From Loxodes magnus (taxonomy: Eukaryota > Ciliophora > Karyorelictea > Loxodida > Loxodidae): a stretch of DNA of 64,000 bases. Numbering within the stretch: the first letter of the stretch is position 1; each line of letters begins with the position of its first letter. The translations under genes and the position numbers were made by a program. The stretch lies in NCBI GenBank assembly GCA_946699065.1, contig CAMPDV010000914.1, positions 102,324 through 166,323 on the forward strand, in the 5' to 3' direction. The notes under the pieces were generated by a model. It did no database searches. It was not told the origin of the DNA and saw only the letters and a list, made by a program, of their open reading frames with translations. This document shows positions 1 through 10,800 of this stretch, piece after piece.

Positions 1-1104
1 TTATCTGTGGCTATATCCAGTGATTCAGAGTTCATTGTATCGGGAAGTAGAGATAATACGGTGAGACTATGGGACGTCAAGACAGGTACCTGTAAGACCA
101 TGAGTGGTCACACAGGTTATGTATTATCTGTGGCTATATCCAGTGATTCAGAGTTCATCGCATCGGGAAGTAGAGATAATACGGTGAGACTATGGGACGT
201 CAAGACAGGTACCTGTAAGACCATGAGTGTTCACACTAGTGTTGTATATGCTGTGGCTATATCCAGTGATTCAGAGTTCATTGTATCGGGAAGTAGAGAT
301 AATACGGTGAGACTATGGGACGTCAAGACAGGTACCTGTAAGACCATGAGTGTTCACACTAGTGTTGTATATGCTGTGGCTATATCCAGTGATTCAGAGT
401 TCATTGTATCGGGAAGTAGAGATAATACGGTGAGACTATGGGACGTCAAGACAGGTACCTGTAAGACCATGAGTGGTCACACAGGTTATGTATTATCTGT
501 GGCTATATCCAGTGATTCAGAGTTCATTGTATCGGGAAGTAGAGATAATACGGTGAGACTATGGGACGTCAAGACAGGTACCTGTAAGACCATGAGTGTT
601 CACACTAGTGTTGTATATGCTGTGGCTATATCCAGTGATTCAGAGTTCATCGTATCGGGAAGTAATGATTATACGGTGAGACTATGGGACGTCAAGACAG
701 GTACCTGTAAGATCATGAGTGGTCACACTAGTTATGTATCATCTGTGGCTATATCCAGTGATTCAGAGTTCATCGTATCGGGAAGTAGAGATAATACGGT
801 GAGACTATGGGACGTCAAGACAGGTACCTGTAAGATCATGAGTGGTCACACTAGTTATGTATCATCTGTGGCTATATCCAGTGATTCAGAGTTCATCGTA
901 TCGGGAAGTAGAGATGAGACGGTGAGACTATGGGACGTCAAGACAGGTAGCTGTAAGACTATGAGTGGTCACACAGTTTCTGTATCATCTGTGGCTATAT
1001 CCAGTGATTCAGAGTTCATCGTATCGGGAAGTAGAGATGAGACGGTGAGACTATGGGACGTCAAGACAGGTACCTGTAAGACTATGAGTGGTCACGCAAA
1101 TTAG
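1..1104 (+). CDS. WD40 repeat protein segment, about 9 blades, open at left edge
   Basis: The frame is open from base 1, where it starts inside a blade, so this is the end of a longer segment whose start lies outside the window. Three junctions read SVHT instead of SGHT, losing the Gly of the GH pair. Later blades carry NDY with KIM, then RDE turns and a GSC tail. The last three blades recur before positions 5163 and 7869. It ends at a TAG (1102-1104) where sister units carry Tyr or Val. No partner domain is visible. Function beyond propeller formation is unknown. Confidence 0.55.
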   Translation, partial: LSVAISSDSEFIVSGSRDNTVRLWDVKTGTCKTMSGHTGYVLSVAISSDSEFIASGSRDNTVRLWDVKTGTCKTMSVHTSVVYAVAISSDSEFIVSGSRDNTVRLWDVKTGTCKTMSVHTSVVYAVAISSDSEFIVSGSRDNTVRLWDVKTGTCKTMSGHTGYVLSVAISSDSEFIVSGSRDNTVRLWDVKTGTCKTMSVHTSVVYAVAISSDSEFIVSGSNDYTVRLWDVKTGTCKIMSGHTSYVSSVAISSDSEFIVSGSRDNTVRLWDVKTGTCKIMSGHTSYVSSVAISSDSEFIVSGSRDETVRLWDVKTGSCKTMSGHTVSVSSVAISSDSEFIVSGSRDETVRLWDVKTGTCKTMSGHAN

Positions 1105-1113
1105 GTATATGCT

Positions 1114-4100
1114 GTGGCTATATCCAGTGATTCAGAGTTCATTGTATCGGGAAGTAGAGATAATACGGTGAGACTATGGAACTTCAAGACAGGTACCTGT
1201 AAGACCATGAGTGGTCACACTAGTGTTGTATATGCTGTGGCTATATCCAGTGATTCAGAGTTCATCGTATCGGGAAGTAGAGATAATACGGTGAGACTAT
1301 GGAACTTCAAGACAGGTACCTGTAAGACCATGAGTGGTCACACTAGTGTTGTATATGCTGTGGCTATATCCAGTGATTCAGAGTTCATCGCATCGGGAAG
1401 TAGAGATAATACGGTGAGACTATGGGACGTCAAGACAGGTACCTGTAAGACCATGAGTGTTCACACTAGTGTTGTATATGCTGTGGCTATATCCAGTGAT
1501 TCAGAGTTCATTGTATCGGGAAGTAGAGATAATACGGTGAGACTATGGGACGTCAAGACAGGTACCTGTAAGACCATGAGTGGTCACACTAGTGTTGTAT
1601 ATGCTGTGGCTATATCCAGTGATTCAGAGTTCATTGTATCGGGAAGTAGAGATAATACGGTGAGACTATGGGACGTCAAGACAGGTACCTGTAAGACCAT
1701 GAGTGGTCACACACATTATGTATTATCTGTGGCTATATCCAGTGATTCAGAGTTCATTGTATCGGGAAGTAGAGATAATACGGTGAGACTATGGAACTTC
1801 AAGACAGGTACCTGTAAGACCATGAGTGGTCACACTAGTGTTGTATATGCTGTGGCTATATCCAGTGATTCAGAGTTCATCGCATCGGGAAGTAGAGATA
1901 ATACGGTGAGACTATGGAACTTCAAGACAGGTACCTGTAAGACCATGAGTGGTCACACTAGTGTTGTATATGCTGTGGCTATATCCAGTGATTCAGAGTT
2001 CATTGTATCGGGAAGTAGAGATAATACGGTGAGACTATGGGACGTCAAGACAGGTACCTGTAAGACCATGAGTGGTCACACTAGTGTTGTATATGCTGTG
2101 GCTATATCCAGTGATTCAGAGTTCATTGTATCGGGAAGTAGAGATAATACGGTGAGACTATGGGACGTCAAGACAGGTACCTGTAAGACCATGAGTGGTC
2201 ACACTAGTGTTGTATATGCTGTGGCTATATCCAGTGATTCAGAGTTCATTGTATCGGGAAGTAGAGATAATACGGTGAGACTATGGGACGTCAAGACAGG
2301 TACCTGTAAGACCATGAGTGGTCACACTAGTGTTGTATATGCTGTGGCTATATCCAGTGATTCAGAGTTCATCGTATCGGGAAGTAGAGATAATACGGTG
2401 AGACTATGGGACGTCAAGACAGGTACCTGTAAGACCATGAGTGGTCACACAGGTTATGTATTATCTGTGGCTATATCCAGTGATTCAGAGTTCATTGTAT
2501 CGGGAAGTAGAGATAATACGGTGAGACTATGGAACTTCAAGACAGGTACCTGTAAGACCATGAGTGGTCACACACATTATGTATTATCTGTGGCTATATC
2601 CAGTGATTCAGAGTTCATTGTATCGGGAAGTAGAGATAATACGGTGAGACTATGGGACGTCAAGACAGGTACCTGTAAGACCATGAGTGGTCACACTAAT
2701 TCTGTATTATCTGTGGCTATATCTAGTGATTCAGAGTTCATTGTATCGGGAAGTAGAGATAATACGGTGAGACTATGGAACTTCAAGACAGGTACCTGTA
2801 AGACCATGAGTGGTCACACACATTATGTATTATCTGTGGCTATATCCAGTGATTCAGAGTTCATTGTATCGGGAAGTAGAGATAATACGGTGAGACTATG
2901 GGACGTCAAGACAGGTACCTGTAAGACCATGAGTGGTCACACTAATTCTGTATTATCTGTGGCTATATCTAGTGATTCAGAGTTCATTGTATCGGGAAGT
3001 AGAGATAATACGGTGAGACTATGGAACTTCAAGACAGGTACCTGTAAGACCATGAGTGGTCACACTAGTGTTGTATATGCTGTGGCTATATCCAGTGATT
3101 CAGAGTTCATCGCATCGGGAAGTAGAGATAATACGGTGAGACTATGGAACTTCAAGACAGGTACCTGTAAGACCATGAGTGGTCACACTAGTGTTGTATA
3201 TGCTGTGGCTATATCCAGTGATTCAGAGTTCATCGCATCGGGAAGTAGAGATAATACGGTGAGACTATGGAACTTCAAGACAGGTACCTGTAAGACCATG
3301 AGTGGTCACACTAGTGTTGTATATGCTGTGGCTATATCCAGTGATTCAGAGTTCATTGTATCGGGAAGTAGAGATAATACGGTGAGACTATGGGACGTCA
3401 AGACAGGTACCTGTAAGACCATGAGTGGTCACACTAGTGTTGTATATGCTGTGGCTATATCCAGTGATTCAGAGTTCATTGTATCGGGAAGTAGAGATAA
3501 TACGGTGAGACTATGGGACGTCAAGACAGGTACCTGTAAGACCATGAGTGGTCACACTAGTGTTGTATATGCTGTGGCTATATCCAGTGATTCAGAGTTC
3601 ATCGTATCGGGAAGTTATGATTATACGGTGAGACTATGGGACGTCAAGACAGGTACCTGTAAGACCATGAGTGGTCACACAGGTTATGTATTATCTGTAG
3701 CTATATCCAGTGATTCAGAGTTCATCGTATCGGTAAGTAATGATTATACGGTGAGACTATGGGACGTCAAGACAGGTACCTGTAAGACCATGAGTGGTCA
3801 CACTAGTTATGTATCATCTGTGGCTATATCCAGTGATTCAGAGTTCATCGTATCGGGAAGTCATGATTATACGGTGAGACTATGGGACGTCAAGACAGGT
3901 ACCTGTAAGATCATGAGTGGTCACACTAATTCTGTATTATCTGTGGCTATATCTAGTGATTCAGAGTTCATTGTATCGGGAAGTAGAGATAATACGGTGA
4001 GACTATGGAACTTCAAGACAGGTACCTGTAAGACCATGAGTGGTCACACACATTATGTATTATCTGTGGCTATATCCAGTGATTCAGAGTTCATTGTATC

Positions 4101-4854
4101 GGGAAGTAGAGATAATACGGTGAGACTATGGGACGTCAAGACAGGTACCTGTAAGACCATGAGTGGTCACACTAATTCTGTATTATCTGTGGCTATATCT
4201 AGTGATTCAGAGTTCATTGTATCGGGAAGTAGAGATAATACGGTGAGACTATGGAACTTCAAGACAGGTACCTGTAAGACCATGAGTTGTCACACTAGTT
4301 ATGTATCATCTGTGGCTATATCCAGTGATTCAGAGTTCATTGTATCGGGAAGTAGAGATAATACGGTGAGACTATGGGACGTCAAGACAGGTACCTGTAA
4401 GACCATGAGTGGTCACACTAATTCTGTATTATCTGTGGCTATATCTAGTGATTCAGAGTTCATTGTATCGGGAAGTAGAGATAATACGGTGAGACTATGG
4501 AACTTCAAGACAGGTACCTGTAAGACCATGAGTGGTCACACACATTATGTATTATCTGTGGCTATATCCAGTGATTCAGAGTTCATTGTATCGGGAAGTA
4601 GAGATAATACGGTGAGACTATGGGACGTCAAGACAGGTACCTGTAAGACCATGAGTGGTCACACTAGTGTTGTATATGCTGTGGCTATATCCAGTGATTC
4701 AGAGTTCATTGTATCGGGAAGTAGAGATAATACGGTGAGACTATGGGACGTCAAGACAGGTACCTGTAAGACCATGAGTGGTCACACTAATTCTGTATTA
4801 TCTGTGGCTATATCTAGTGATTCAGAGTTCATTGTATCGGGAGGTTATGATTAA
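1114..4854 (+). CDS. WD40 repeat protein segment, about 30 blades
   Basis: This follows the TAG at 1102-1104 in the same frame. The apparent start is a GTG that is simply the blade valine, so it is probably not a real initiation codon. Blades alternate NFK and DVK tails with SVV, HYV, NSV and GYV loops. Around 3610-3900 lies a small island of YDY, NDY (SVS) and HDY turns. One junction reads SCHT (Gly to Cys, about 4288). NSV-loop units share a silent TCT serine codon, marking them as one lineage. It ends at TAA in a GGYD-stop unit. The first nine units match 5173 onward one for one. Confidence 0.55.
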   Translation: MAISSDSEFIVSGSRDNTVRLWNFKTGTCKTMSGHTSVVYAVAISSDSEFIVSGSRDNTVRLWNFKTGTCKTMSGHTSVVYAVAISSDSEFIASGSRDNTVRLWDVKTGTCKTMSVHTSVVYAVAISSDSEFIVSGSRDNTVRLWDVKTGTCKTMSGHTSVVYAVAISSDSEFIVSGSRDNTVRLWDVKTGTCKTMSGHTHYVLSVAISSDSEFIVSGSRDNTVRLWNFKTGTCKTMSGHTSVVYAVAISSDSEFIASGSRDNTVRLWNFKTGTCKTMSGHTSVVYAVAISSDSEFIVSGSRDNTVRLWDVKTGTCKTMSGHTSVVYAVAISSDSEFIVSGSRDNTVRLWDVKTGTCKTMSGHTSVVYAVAISSDSEFIVSGSRDNTVRLWDVKTGTCKTMSGHTSVVYAVAISSDSEFIVSGSRDNTVRLWDVKTGTCKTMSGHTGYVLSVAISSDSEFIVSGSRDNTVRLWNFKTGTCKTMSGHTHYVLSVAISSDSEFIVSGSRDNTVRLWDVKTGTCKTMSGHTNSVLSVAISSDSEFIVSGSRDNTVRLWNFKTGTCKTMSGHTHYVLSVAISSDSEFIVSGSRDNTVRLWDVKTGTCKTMSGHTNSVLSVAISSDSEFIVSGSRDNTVRLWNFKTGTCKTMSGHTSVVYAVAISSDSEFIASGSRDNTVRLWNFKTGTCKTMSGHTSVVYAVAISSDSEFIASGSRDNTVRLWNFKTGTCKTMSGHTSVVYAVAISSDSEFIVSGSRDNTVRLWDVKTGTCKTMSGHTSVVYAVAISSDSEFIVSGSRDNTVRLWDVKTGTCKTMSGHTSVVYAVAISSDSEFIVSGSYDYTVRLWDVKTGTCKTMSGHTGYVLSVAISSDSEFIVSVSNDYTVRLWDVKTGTCKTMSGHTSYVSSVAISSDSEFIVSGSHDYTVRLWDVKTGTCKIMSGHTNSVLSVAISSDSEFIVSGSRDNTVRLWNFKTGTCKTMSGHTHYVLSVAISSDSEFIVSGSRDNTVRLWDVKTGTCKTMSGHTNSVLSVAISSDSEFIVSGSRDNTVRLWNFKTGTCKTMSCHTSYVSSVAISSDSEFIVSGSRDNTVRLWDVKTGTCKTMSGHTNSVLSVAISSDSEFIVSGSRDNTVRLWNFKTGTCKTMSGHTHYVLSVAISSDSEFIVSGSRDNTVRLWDVKTGTCKTMSGHTSVVYAVAISSDSEFIVSGSRDNTVRLWDVKTGTCKTMSGHTNSVLSVAISSDSEFIVSGGYD

Positions 4855-4857
4855 ACG

Positions 4858-5163
4858 GTGAGACTATGGGACGTCAAGACAGGTACCTGTAAGACTATGA
4901 GTGGTCACACTAGTGTTGTATATGCTGTGGCTATATCCAGTGATTCAGAGTTCATTGTATCGGGAAGTAGAGATGAGACGGTGAGACTATGGGACGTCAA
5001 GACAGGTAGCTGTAAGACTATGAGTGGTCACACAGTTTCTGTATCATCTGTGGCTATATCCAGTGATTCAGAGTTCATTGTATCGGGAAGTAGAGATGAG
5101 ACGGTGAGACTATGGGACGTCAAGACAGGTACCTGTAAGACTATGAGTGGTCACGCAAATTAG
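4858..5163 (+). pseudogene. WD40 fragment, 2.5 blades (GGYD-TAA to HAN-TAG)
   Basis: This short in-frame piece lies between the TAA at 4852-4854 and the TAG at 5161-5163. It carries two RDE blades, one GSC tail, a VSV loop and silent ACT threonine codons. Its copy at 7564-7869 has the same protein sequence, and the end of the first segment (799-1104) is closely related. It looks like the terminal piece of a multi-unit block amplified together with its stops. Confidence 0.5.
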
Positions 5164-5172
5164 GTATATGCT

Positions 5173-7560
5173 GTGGCTATATCCAGTGATTCAGAGTTCA
5201 TTGTATCGGGAAGTAGAGATAATACGGTGAGACTATGGAACTTCAAGACAGGTACCTGTAAGACCATGAGTGGTCACACTAGTGTTGTATATGCTGTGGC
5301 TATATCCAGTGATTCAGAGTTCATCGTATCGGGAAGTAGAGATAATACGGTGAGACTATGGAACTTCAAGACAGGTACCTGTAAGACCATGAGTGGTCAC
5401 ACTAGTGTTGTATATGCTGTGGCTATATCCAGTGATTCAGAGTTCATCGCATCGGGAAGTAGAGATAATACGGTGAGACTATGGGACGTCAAGACAGGTA
5501 CCTGTAAGACCATGAGTGTTCACACTAGTGTTGTATATGCTGTGGCTATATCCAGTGATTCAGAGTTCATTGTATCGGGAAGTAGAGATAATACGGTGAG
5601 ACTATGGGACGTCAAGACAGGTACCTGTAAGACCATGAGTGGTCACACTAGTGTTGTATATGCTGTGGCTATATCCAGTGATTCAGAGTTCATTGTATCG
5701 GGAAGTAGAGATAATACGGTGAGACTATGGGACGTCAAGACAGGTACCTGTAAGACCATGAGTGGTCACACACATTATGTATTATCTGTGGCTATATCCA
5801 GTGATTCAGAGTTCATTGTATCGGGAAGTAGAGATAATACGGTGAGACTATGGAACTTCAAGACAGGTACCTGTAAGACCATGAGTGGTCACACTAGTGT
5901 TGTATATGCTGTGGCTATATCCAGTGATTCAGAGTTCATCGCATCGGGAAGTAGAGATAATACGGTGAGACTATGGAACTTCAAGACAGGTACCTGTAAG
6001 ACCATGAGTGGTCACACTAGTGTTGTATATGCTGTGGCTATATCCAGTGATTCAGAGTTCATTGTATCGGGAAGTAGAGATAATACGGTGAGACTATGGG
6101 ACGTCAAGACAGGTACCTGTAAGACCATGAGTGGTCACACTAGTGTTGTATATGCTGTGGCTATATCCAGTGATTCAGAGTTCATTGTATCGGGAAGTAG
6201 AGATAATACGGTGAGACTATGGGACGTCAAGACAGGTACCTGTAAGACCATGAGTGGTCACACTAGTGTTGTATATGCTGTGGCTATATCCAGTGATTCA
6301 GAGTTCATCGTATCGGGAAGTTATGATAATACGGTGAGACTATGGGACGTCAAGACAGGTACCTGTAAGACCATGAGTGGTCACACAGGTTATGTATTAT
6401 CTGTGGCTATATCCAGTGATTCAGAGTTCATTGTATCGGGAAGTAGAGATAATACGGTGAGACTATGGAACTTCAAGACAGGTACCTGTAAGACCATGAG
6501 TGGTCACACACATTATGTATTATCTGTGGCTATATCCAGTGATTCAGAGTTCATTGTATCGGGAAGTAGAGATAATACGGTGAGACTATGGGACGTCAAG
6601 ACAGGTACCTGTAAGACCATGAGTGGTCACACTAATTCTGTATTATCTGTGGCTATATCTAGTGATTCAGAGTTCATTGTATCGGGAAGTAGAGATAATA
6701 CGGTGAGACTATGGAACTTCAAGACAGGTACCTGTAAGACCATGAGTGGTCACACACATTATGTATTATCTGTGGCTATATCCAGTGATTCAGAGTTCAT
6801 TGTATCGGGAAGTAGAGATAATACGGTGAGACTATGGGACGTCAAGACAGGTACCTGTAAGACCATGAGTGGTCACACTAATTCTGTATTATCTGTGGCT
6901 ATATCTAGTGATTCAGAGTTCATTGTATCGGGAAGTAGAGATAATACGGTGAGACTATGGAACTTCAAGACAGGTACCTGTAAGACCATGAGTGGTCACA
7001 CAGGTTATGTATTATCTGTGGCTATATCCAGTGATTCAGAGTTCATTGTATCGGGAAGTAGAGATAATACGGTGAGACTATGGGACGTCAAGACAGGTAC
7101 CTGTAAGACCATGAGTGGTCACACTAATTCTGTATTATCTGTGGCTATATCTAGTGATTCAGAGTTCATTGTATCGGGAAGTAGAGATAATACGGTGAGA
7201 CTATGGAACTTCAAGACAGGTACCTGTAAGACCATGAGTGGTCACACACATTATGTATTATCTGTGGCTATATCCAGTGATTCAGAGTTCATTGTATCGG
7301 GAAGTAGAGATAATACGGTGAGACTATGGGACGTCAAGACAGGTACCTGTAAGACCATGAGTGGTCACACTAGTGTTGTATATGCTGTGGCTATATCCAG
7401 TGATTCAGAGTTCATTGTATCGGGAAGTAGAGATAATACGGTGAGACTATGGGACGTCAAGACAGGTACCTGTAAGACCATGAGTGGTCACACTAATTCT
7501 GTATTATCTGTGGCTATATCTAGTGATTCAGAGTTCATTGTATCGGGAGGTTATGATTAA
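5173..7560 (+). CDS. WD40 repeat protein segment, about 19 blades
   Basis: This is a second copy of the block that begins at 1114, exactly 4059 bp (33 units) downstream. Units 1-9 have the same order of variants. The tenth has a YDN turn, and about 11 units present in the first copy are missing. HYV/DVK and NSV/NFK blades then alternate regularly until the GGYD-TAA stop at 7558-7560. The apparent GTG start is a blade valine. Confidence 0.55.
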   Translation: MAISSDSEFIVSGSRDNTVRLWNFKTGTCKTMSGHTSVVYAVAISSDSEFIVSGSRDNTVRLWNFKTGTCKTMSGHTSVVYAVAISSDSEFIASGSRDNTVRLWDVKTGTCKTMSVHTSVVYAVAISSDSEFIVSGSRDNTVRLWDVKTGTCKTMSGHTSVVYAVAISSDSEFIVSGSRDNTVRLWDVKTGTCKTMSGHTHYVLSVAISSDSEFIVSGSRDNTVRLWNFKTGTCKTMSGHTSVVYAVAISSDSEFIASGSRDNTVRLWNFKTGTCKTMSGHTSVVYAVAISSDSEFIVSGSRDNTVRLWDVKTGTCKTMSGHTSVVYAVAISSDSEFIVSGSRDNTVRLWDVKTGTCKTMSGHTSVVYAVAISSDSEFIVSGSYDNTVRLWDVKTGTCKTMSGHTGYVLSVAISSDSEFIVSGSRDNTVRLWNFKTGTCKTMSGHTHYVLSVAISSDSEFIVSGSRDNTVRLWDVKTGTCKTMSGHTNSVLSVAISSDSEFIVSGSRDNTVRLWNFKTGTCKTMSGHTHYVLSVAISSDSEFIVSGSRDNTVRLWDVKTGTCKTMSGHTNSVLSVAISSDSEFIVSGSRDNTVRLWNFKTGTCKTMSGHTGYVLSVAISSDSEFIVSGSRDNTVRLWDVKTGTCKTMSGHTNSVLSVAISSDSEFIVSGSRDNTVRLWNFKTGTCKTMSGHTHYVLSVAISSDSEFIVSGSRDNTVRLWDVKTGTCKTMSGHTSVVYAVAISSDSEFIVSGSRDNTVRLWDVKTGTCKTMSGHTNSVLSVAISSDSEFIVSGGYD

Positions 7561-7563
7561 ACG

Positions 7564-7869
7564 GTGAGACTATGGGACGTCAAGACAGGTACCTGTAAGA
7601 CTATGAGTGGTCACACTAGTGTTGTATATGCTGTGGCTATATCCAGTGATTCAGAGTTCATCGTATCGGGAAGTAGAGATGAGACGGTGAGACTATGGGA
7701 CGTCAAGACAGGTAGCTGTAAGACTATGAGTGGTCACACAGTTTCTGTATCATCTGTGGCTATATCCAGTGATTCAGAGTTCATCGTATCGGGAAGTAGA
7801 GATGAGACGGTGAGACTATGGGACGTCAAGACAGGTACCTGTAAGACTATGAGTGGTCACGCAAATTAG
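7564..7869 (+). pseudogene. WD40 fragment, 2.5 blades, copy of 4858-5163
   Basis: It encodes the same 101 residues as 4858-5163 and differs only in silent ATT/ATC isoleucine codons. It ends at the third HAN-TAG (7867-7869), 2706 bp (22 units) after the second. The TAA before it and the TAG after it were copied with the block. Confidence 0.5.
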
Positions 7870-7878
7870 GTATATGCT

Positions 7879-10800
7879 GTGGCTATATCCAGTGATTCAG
7901 AGTTCATTGTATCGGAAAGTAGAGATAATACGGTGAGACTATGGAACTTCAAGACAGGTACCTGTAAGACCATGAGTGGTCACACTAGTGTTGTATATGC
8001 TGTGGCTATATCCAGTGATTCAGAGTTCATTGTATCGGGAAGTAGAGATAATACGGTGAGACTATGGAACTTCAAGACAGGTACCTGTAAGACCATGAGT
8101 GGTCACACTAGTGTTGTATATGCTGTGGCTATATCCAGTGATTCAGAGTTCATCGTATCGGGAAGTAGAGATAATACGGTGAGACTATGGAACTTCAAGA
8201 CAGGTACCTGTAAGACCATGAGTGGTCACACTAGTGTTGTATATGCTGTGGCTATATCCAGTGATTCAGAGTTCATTGTATCGGGAAGTAGAGATAATAC
8301 GGTGAGACTATGGGACGTCAAGACAGGTACCTGTAAGACCATGAGTGTTCACACTAGTGTTGTATATGCTGTGGCTATATCCAGTGATTCAGAGTTCATT
8401 GTATCGGGAAGTAGAGATAATACGGTGAGACTATGGGACGTCAAGACAGGTACCTGTAAGACCATGAGTGGTCACACTAGTGTTGTATATGCTGTGGCTA
8501 TATCCAGTGATTCAGAGTTCATCGTATCGGGAAGTTATGATAATACGGTGAGACTATGGGACGTCAAGACAGGTACCTGTAAGACCATGAGTGGTCACAC
8601 TAGTGTTGTATATGCTGTGGCTATATCCAGTGATTCAGAGTTCATTGTATCGGGAAGTAGAGATAATACGGTGAGACTATGGGACGTCAAGACAGGTACC
8701 TGTAAGACCATGAGTGGTCACACAGATTATGTATTATCTGTGGCTATATCCAGTGATTCAGAGTTCATTGTATCGGGAAGTAGAGATAATACGGTGAGAC
8801 TATGGAACTTCAAGACAGGTACCTGTAAGACCATGAGTGGTCACACTAGTGTTGTATATGCTGTGGCTATATCCAGTGATTCAGAGTTCATCGCATCGGG
8901 AAGTAGAGATAATACGGTGAGACTATGGAACTTCAAGACAGGTACCTGTAAGACCATGAGTGGTCACACTAGTGTTGTATATGCTGTGGCTATATCCAGT
9001 GATTCAGAGTTCATTGTATCGGGAAGTAGAGATAATACGGTGAGACTATGGGACGTCAAGACAGGTACCTGTAAGACCATGAGTGGTCACACTAGTGTTG
9101 TATATGCTGTGGCTATATCCAGTGATTCAGAGTTCATCGTATCGGGAAGTTATGATAATACGGTGAGACTATGGGACGTCAAGACAGGTACCTGTAAGAC
9201 CATGAGTGGTCACACAGGTTATGTATTATCTGTGGCTATATCCAGTGATTCAGAGTTCATTGTATCGGGAAGTAGAGATAATACGGTGAGACTATGGGAC
9301 GTCAAGACAGGTACCTGTAAGACCATGAGTGGTCACACTAGTGTTGTATATGCTGTGGCTATATCCAGTGATTCAGAGTTCATTGTATCGGGAAGTAGAG
9401 ATAATACGGTGAGACTATGGGACGTCAAGACAGGTACCTGTAAGACCATGAGTGGTCACACAGATTATGTATTATCTGTGGCTATATCCAGTGATTCAGA
9501 GTTCATTGTATCGGGAAGTAGAGATAATACGGTGAGACTATGGGACGTCAAGACAGGTACCTGTAAGACCATGAGTGTTCACACTAGTGTTGTATATGCT
9601 GTGGCTATATCCAGTGATTCAGAGTTCATTGTATCGGGAAGTAGAGATAATACGGTGAGACTATGGGACGTCAAGACAGGTACCTGTAAGACCATGAGTG
9701 GTCACACTAGTGTTGTATATGCTGTGGCTATATCCAGTGATTCAGAGTTCATCGTATCGGGAAGTTATGATAATACGGTGAGACTATGGGACGTCAAGAC
9801 AGGTACCTGTAAGACCATGAGTGGTCACACAGGTTATGTATTATCTGTGGCTATATCCAGTGATTCAGAGTTCATTGTATCGGGAAGTAGAGATAATACG
9901 GTGAGACTATGGGACGTCAAGACAGGTACCTGTAAGACCATGAGTGGTCACACTAGTGTTGTATATGCTGTGGCTATATCCAGTGATTCAGAGTTCATTG
10001 TATCGGGAAGTAGAGATAATACGGTGAGACTATGGGACGTCAAGACAGGTACCTGTAAGACCATGAGTGGTCACACAGATTATGTATTATCTGTGGCTAT
10101 ATCCAGTGATTCAGAGTTCATTGTATCGGGAAGTAGAGATAATACGGTGAGACTATGGGACGTCAAGACAGGTACCTGTAAGACCATGAGTGTTCACACT
10201 AGTGTTGTATATGCTGTGGCTATATCCAGTGATTCAGAGTTCATTGTATCGGGAAGTAGAGATAATACGGTGAGACTATGGGACGTCAAGACAGGTACCT
10301 GTAAGACCATGAGTGGTCACACTAGTGTTGTATATGCTGTGGCTATATCCAGTGATTCAGAGTTCATTGTATCGGGAAGTAGAGATAATACGGTGAGACT
10401 ATGGGACGTCAAGACAGGTACCTGTAAGACCATGAGTGGTCACACAGATTATGTATTATCTGTGGCTATATCCAGTGATTCAGAGTTCATTGTATCGGGA
10501 AGTAGAGATAATACGGTGAGACTATGGGACGTCAAGACAGGTACCTGTAAGACCATGAGTGGTCACACACATTATGTATTATCTGTGGCTATATCCAGTG
10601 ATTCAGAGTTCATTGTATCGGGAAGTAGAGATAATACGGTGAGACTATGGGACGTCAAGACAGGTACCTGTAAGACCATGAGTGGTCACACTAGTGTTGT
10701 ATATGCTGTGGCTATATCCAGTGATTCAGAGTTCATTGTATCGGGAAGTAGAGATAATACGGTGAGACTATGGGACGTCAAGACAGGTACCTGTAAGACC

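Larger units (their letters stand above)
1105..7869 (+). repeat. Higher-order repeat A: 33-unit and 22-unit copies
   Basis: Copy 1 is 1105-5163 (4059 bp) and copy 2 is 5164-7869 (2706 bp). Both start after a HAN-TAG with the same nine-unit order and end with GGYD-TAA, RDE-GSC, VSV-RDE and HAN-TAG. The 1353-bp difference is exactly 11 units, as expected from unequal exchange. Confidence 0.8.
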
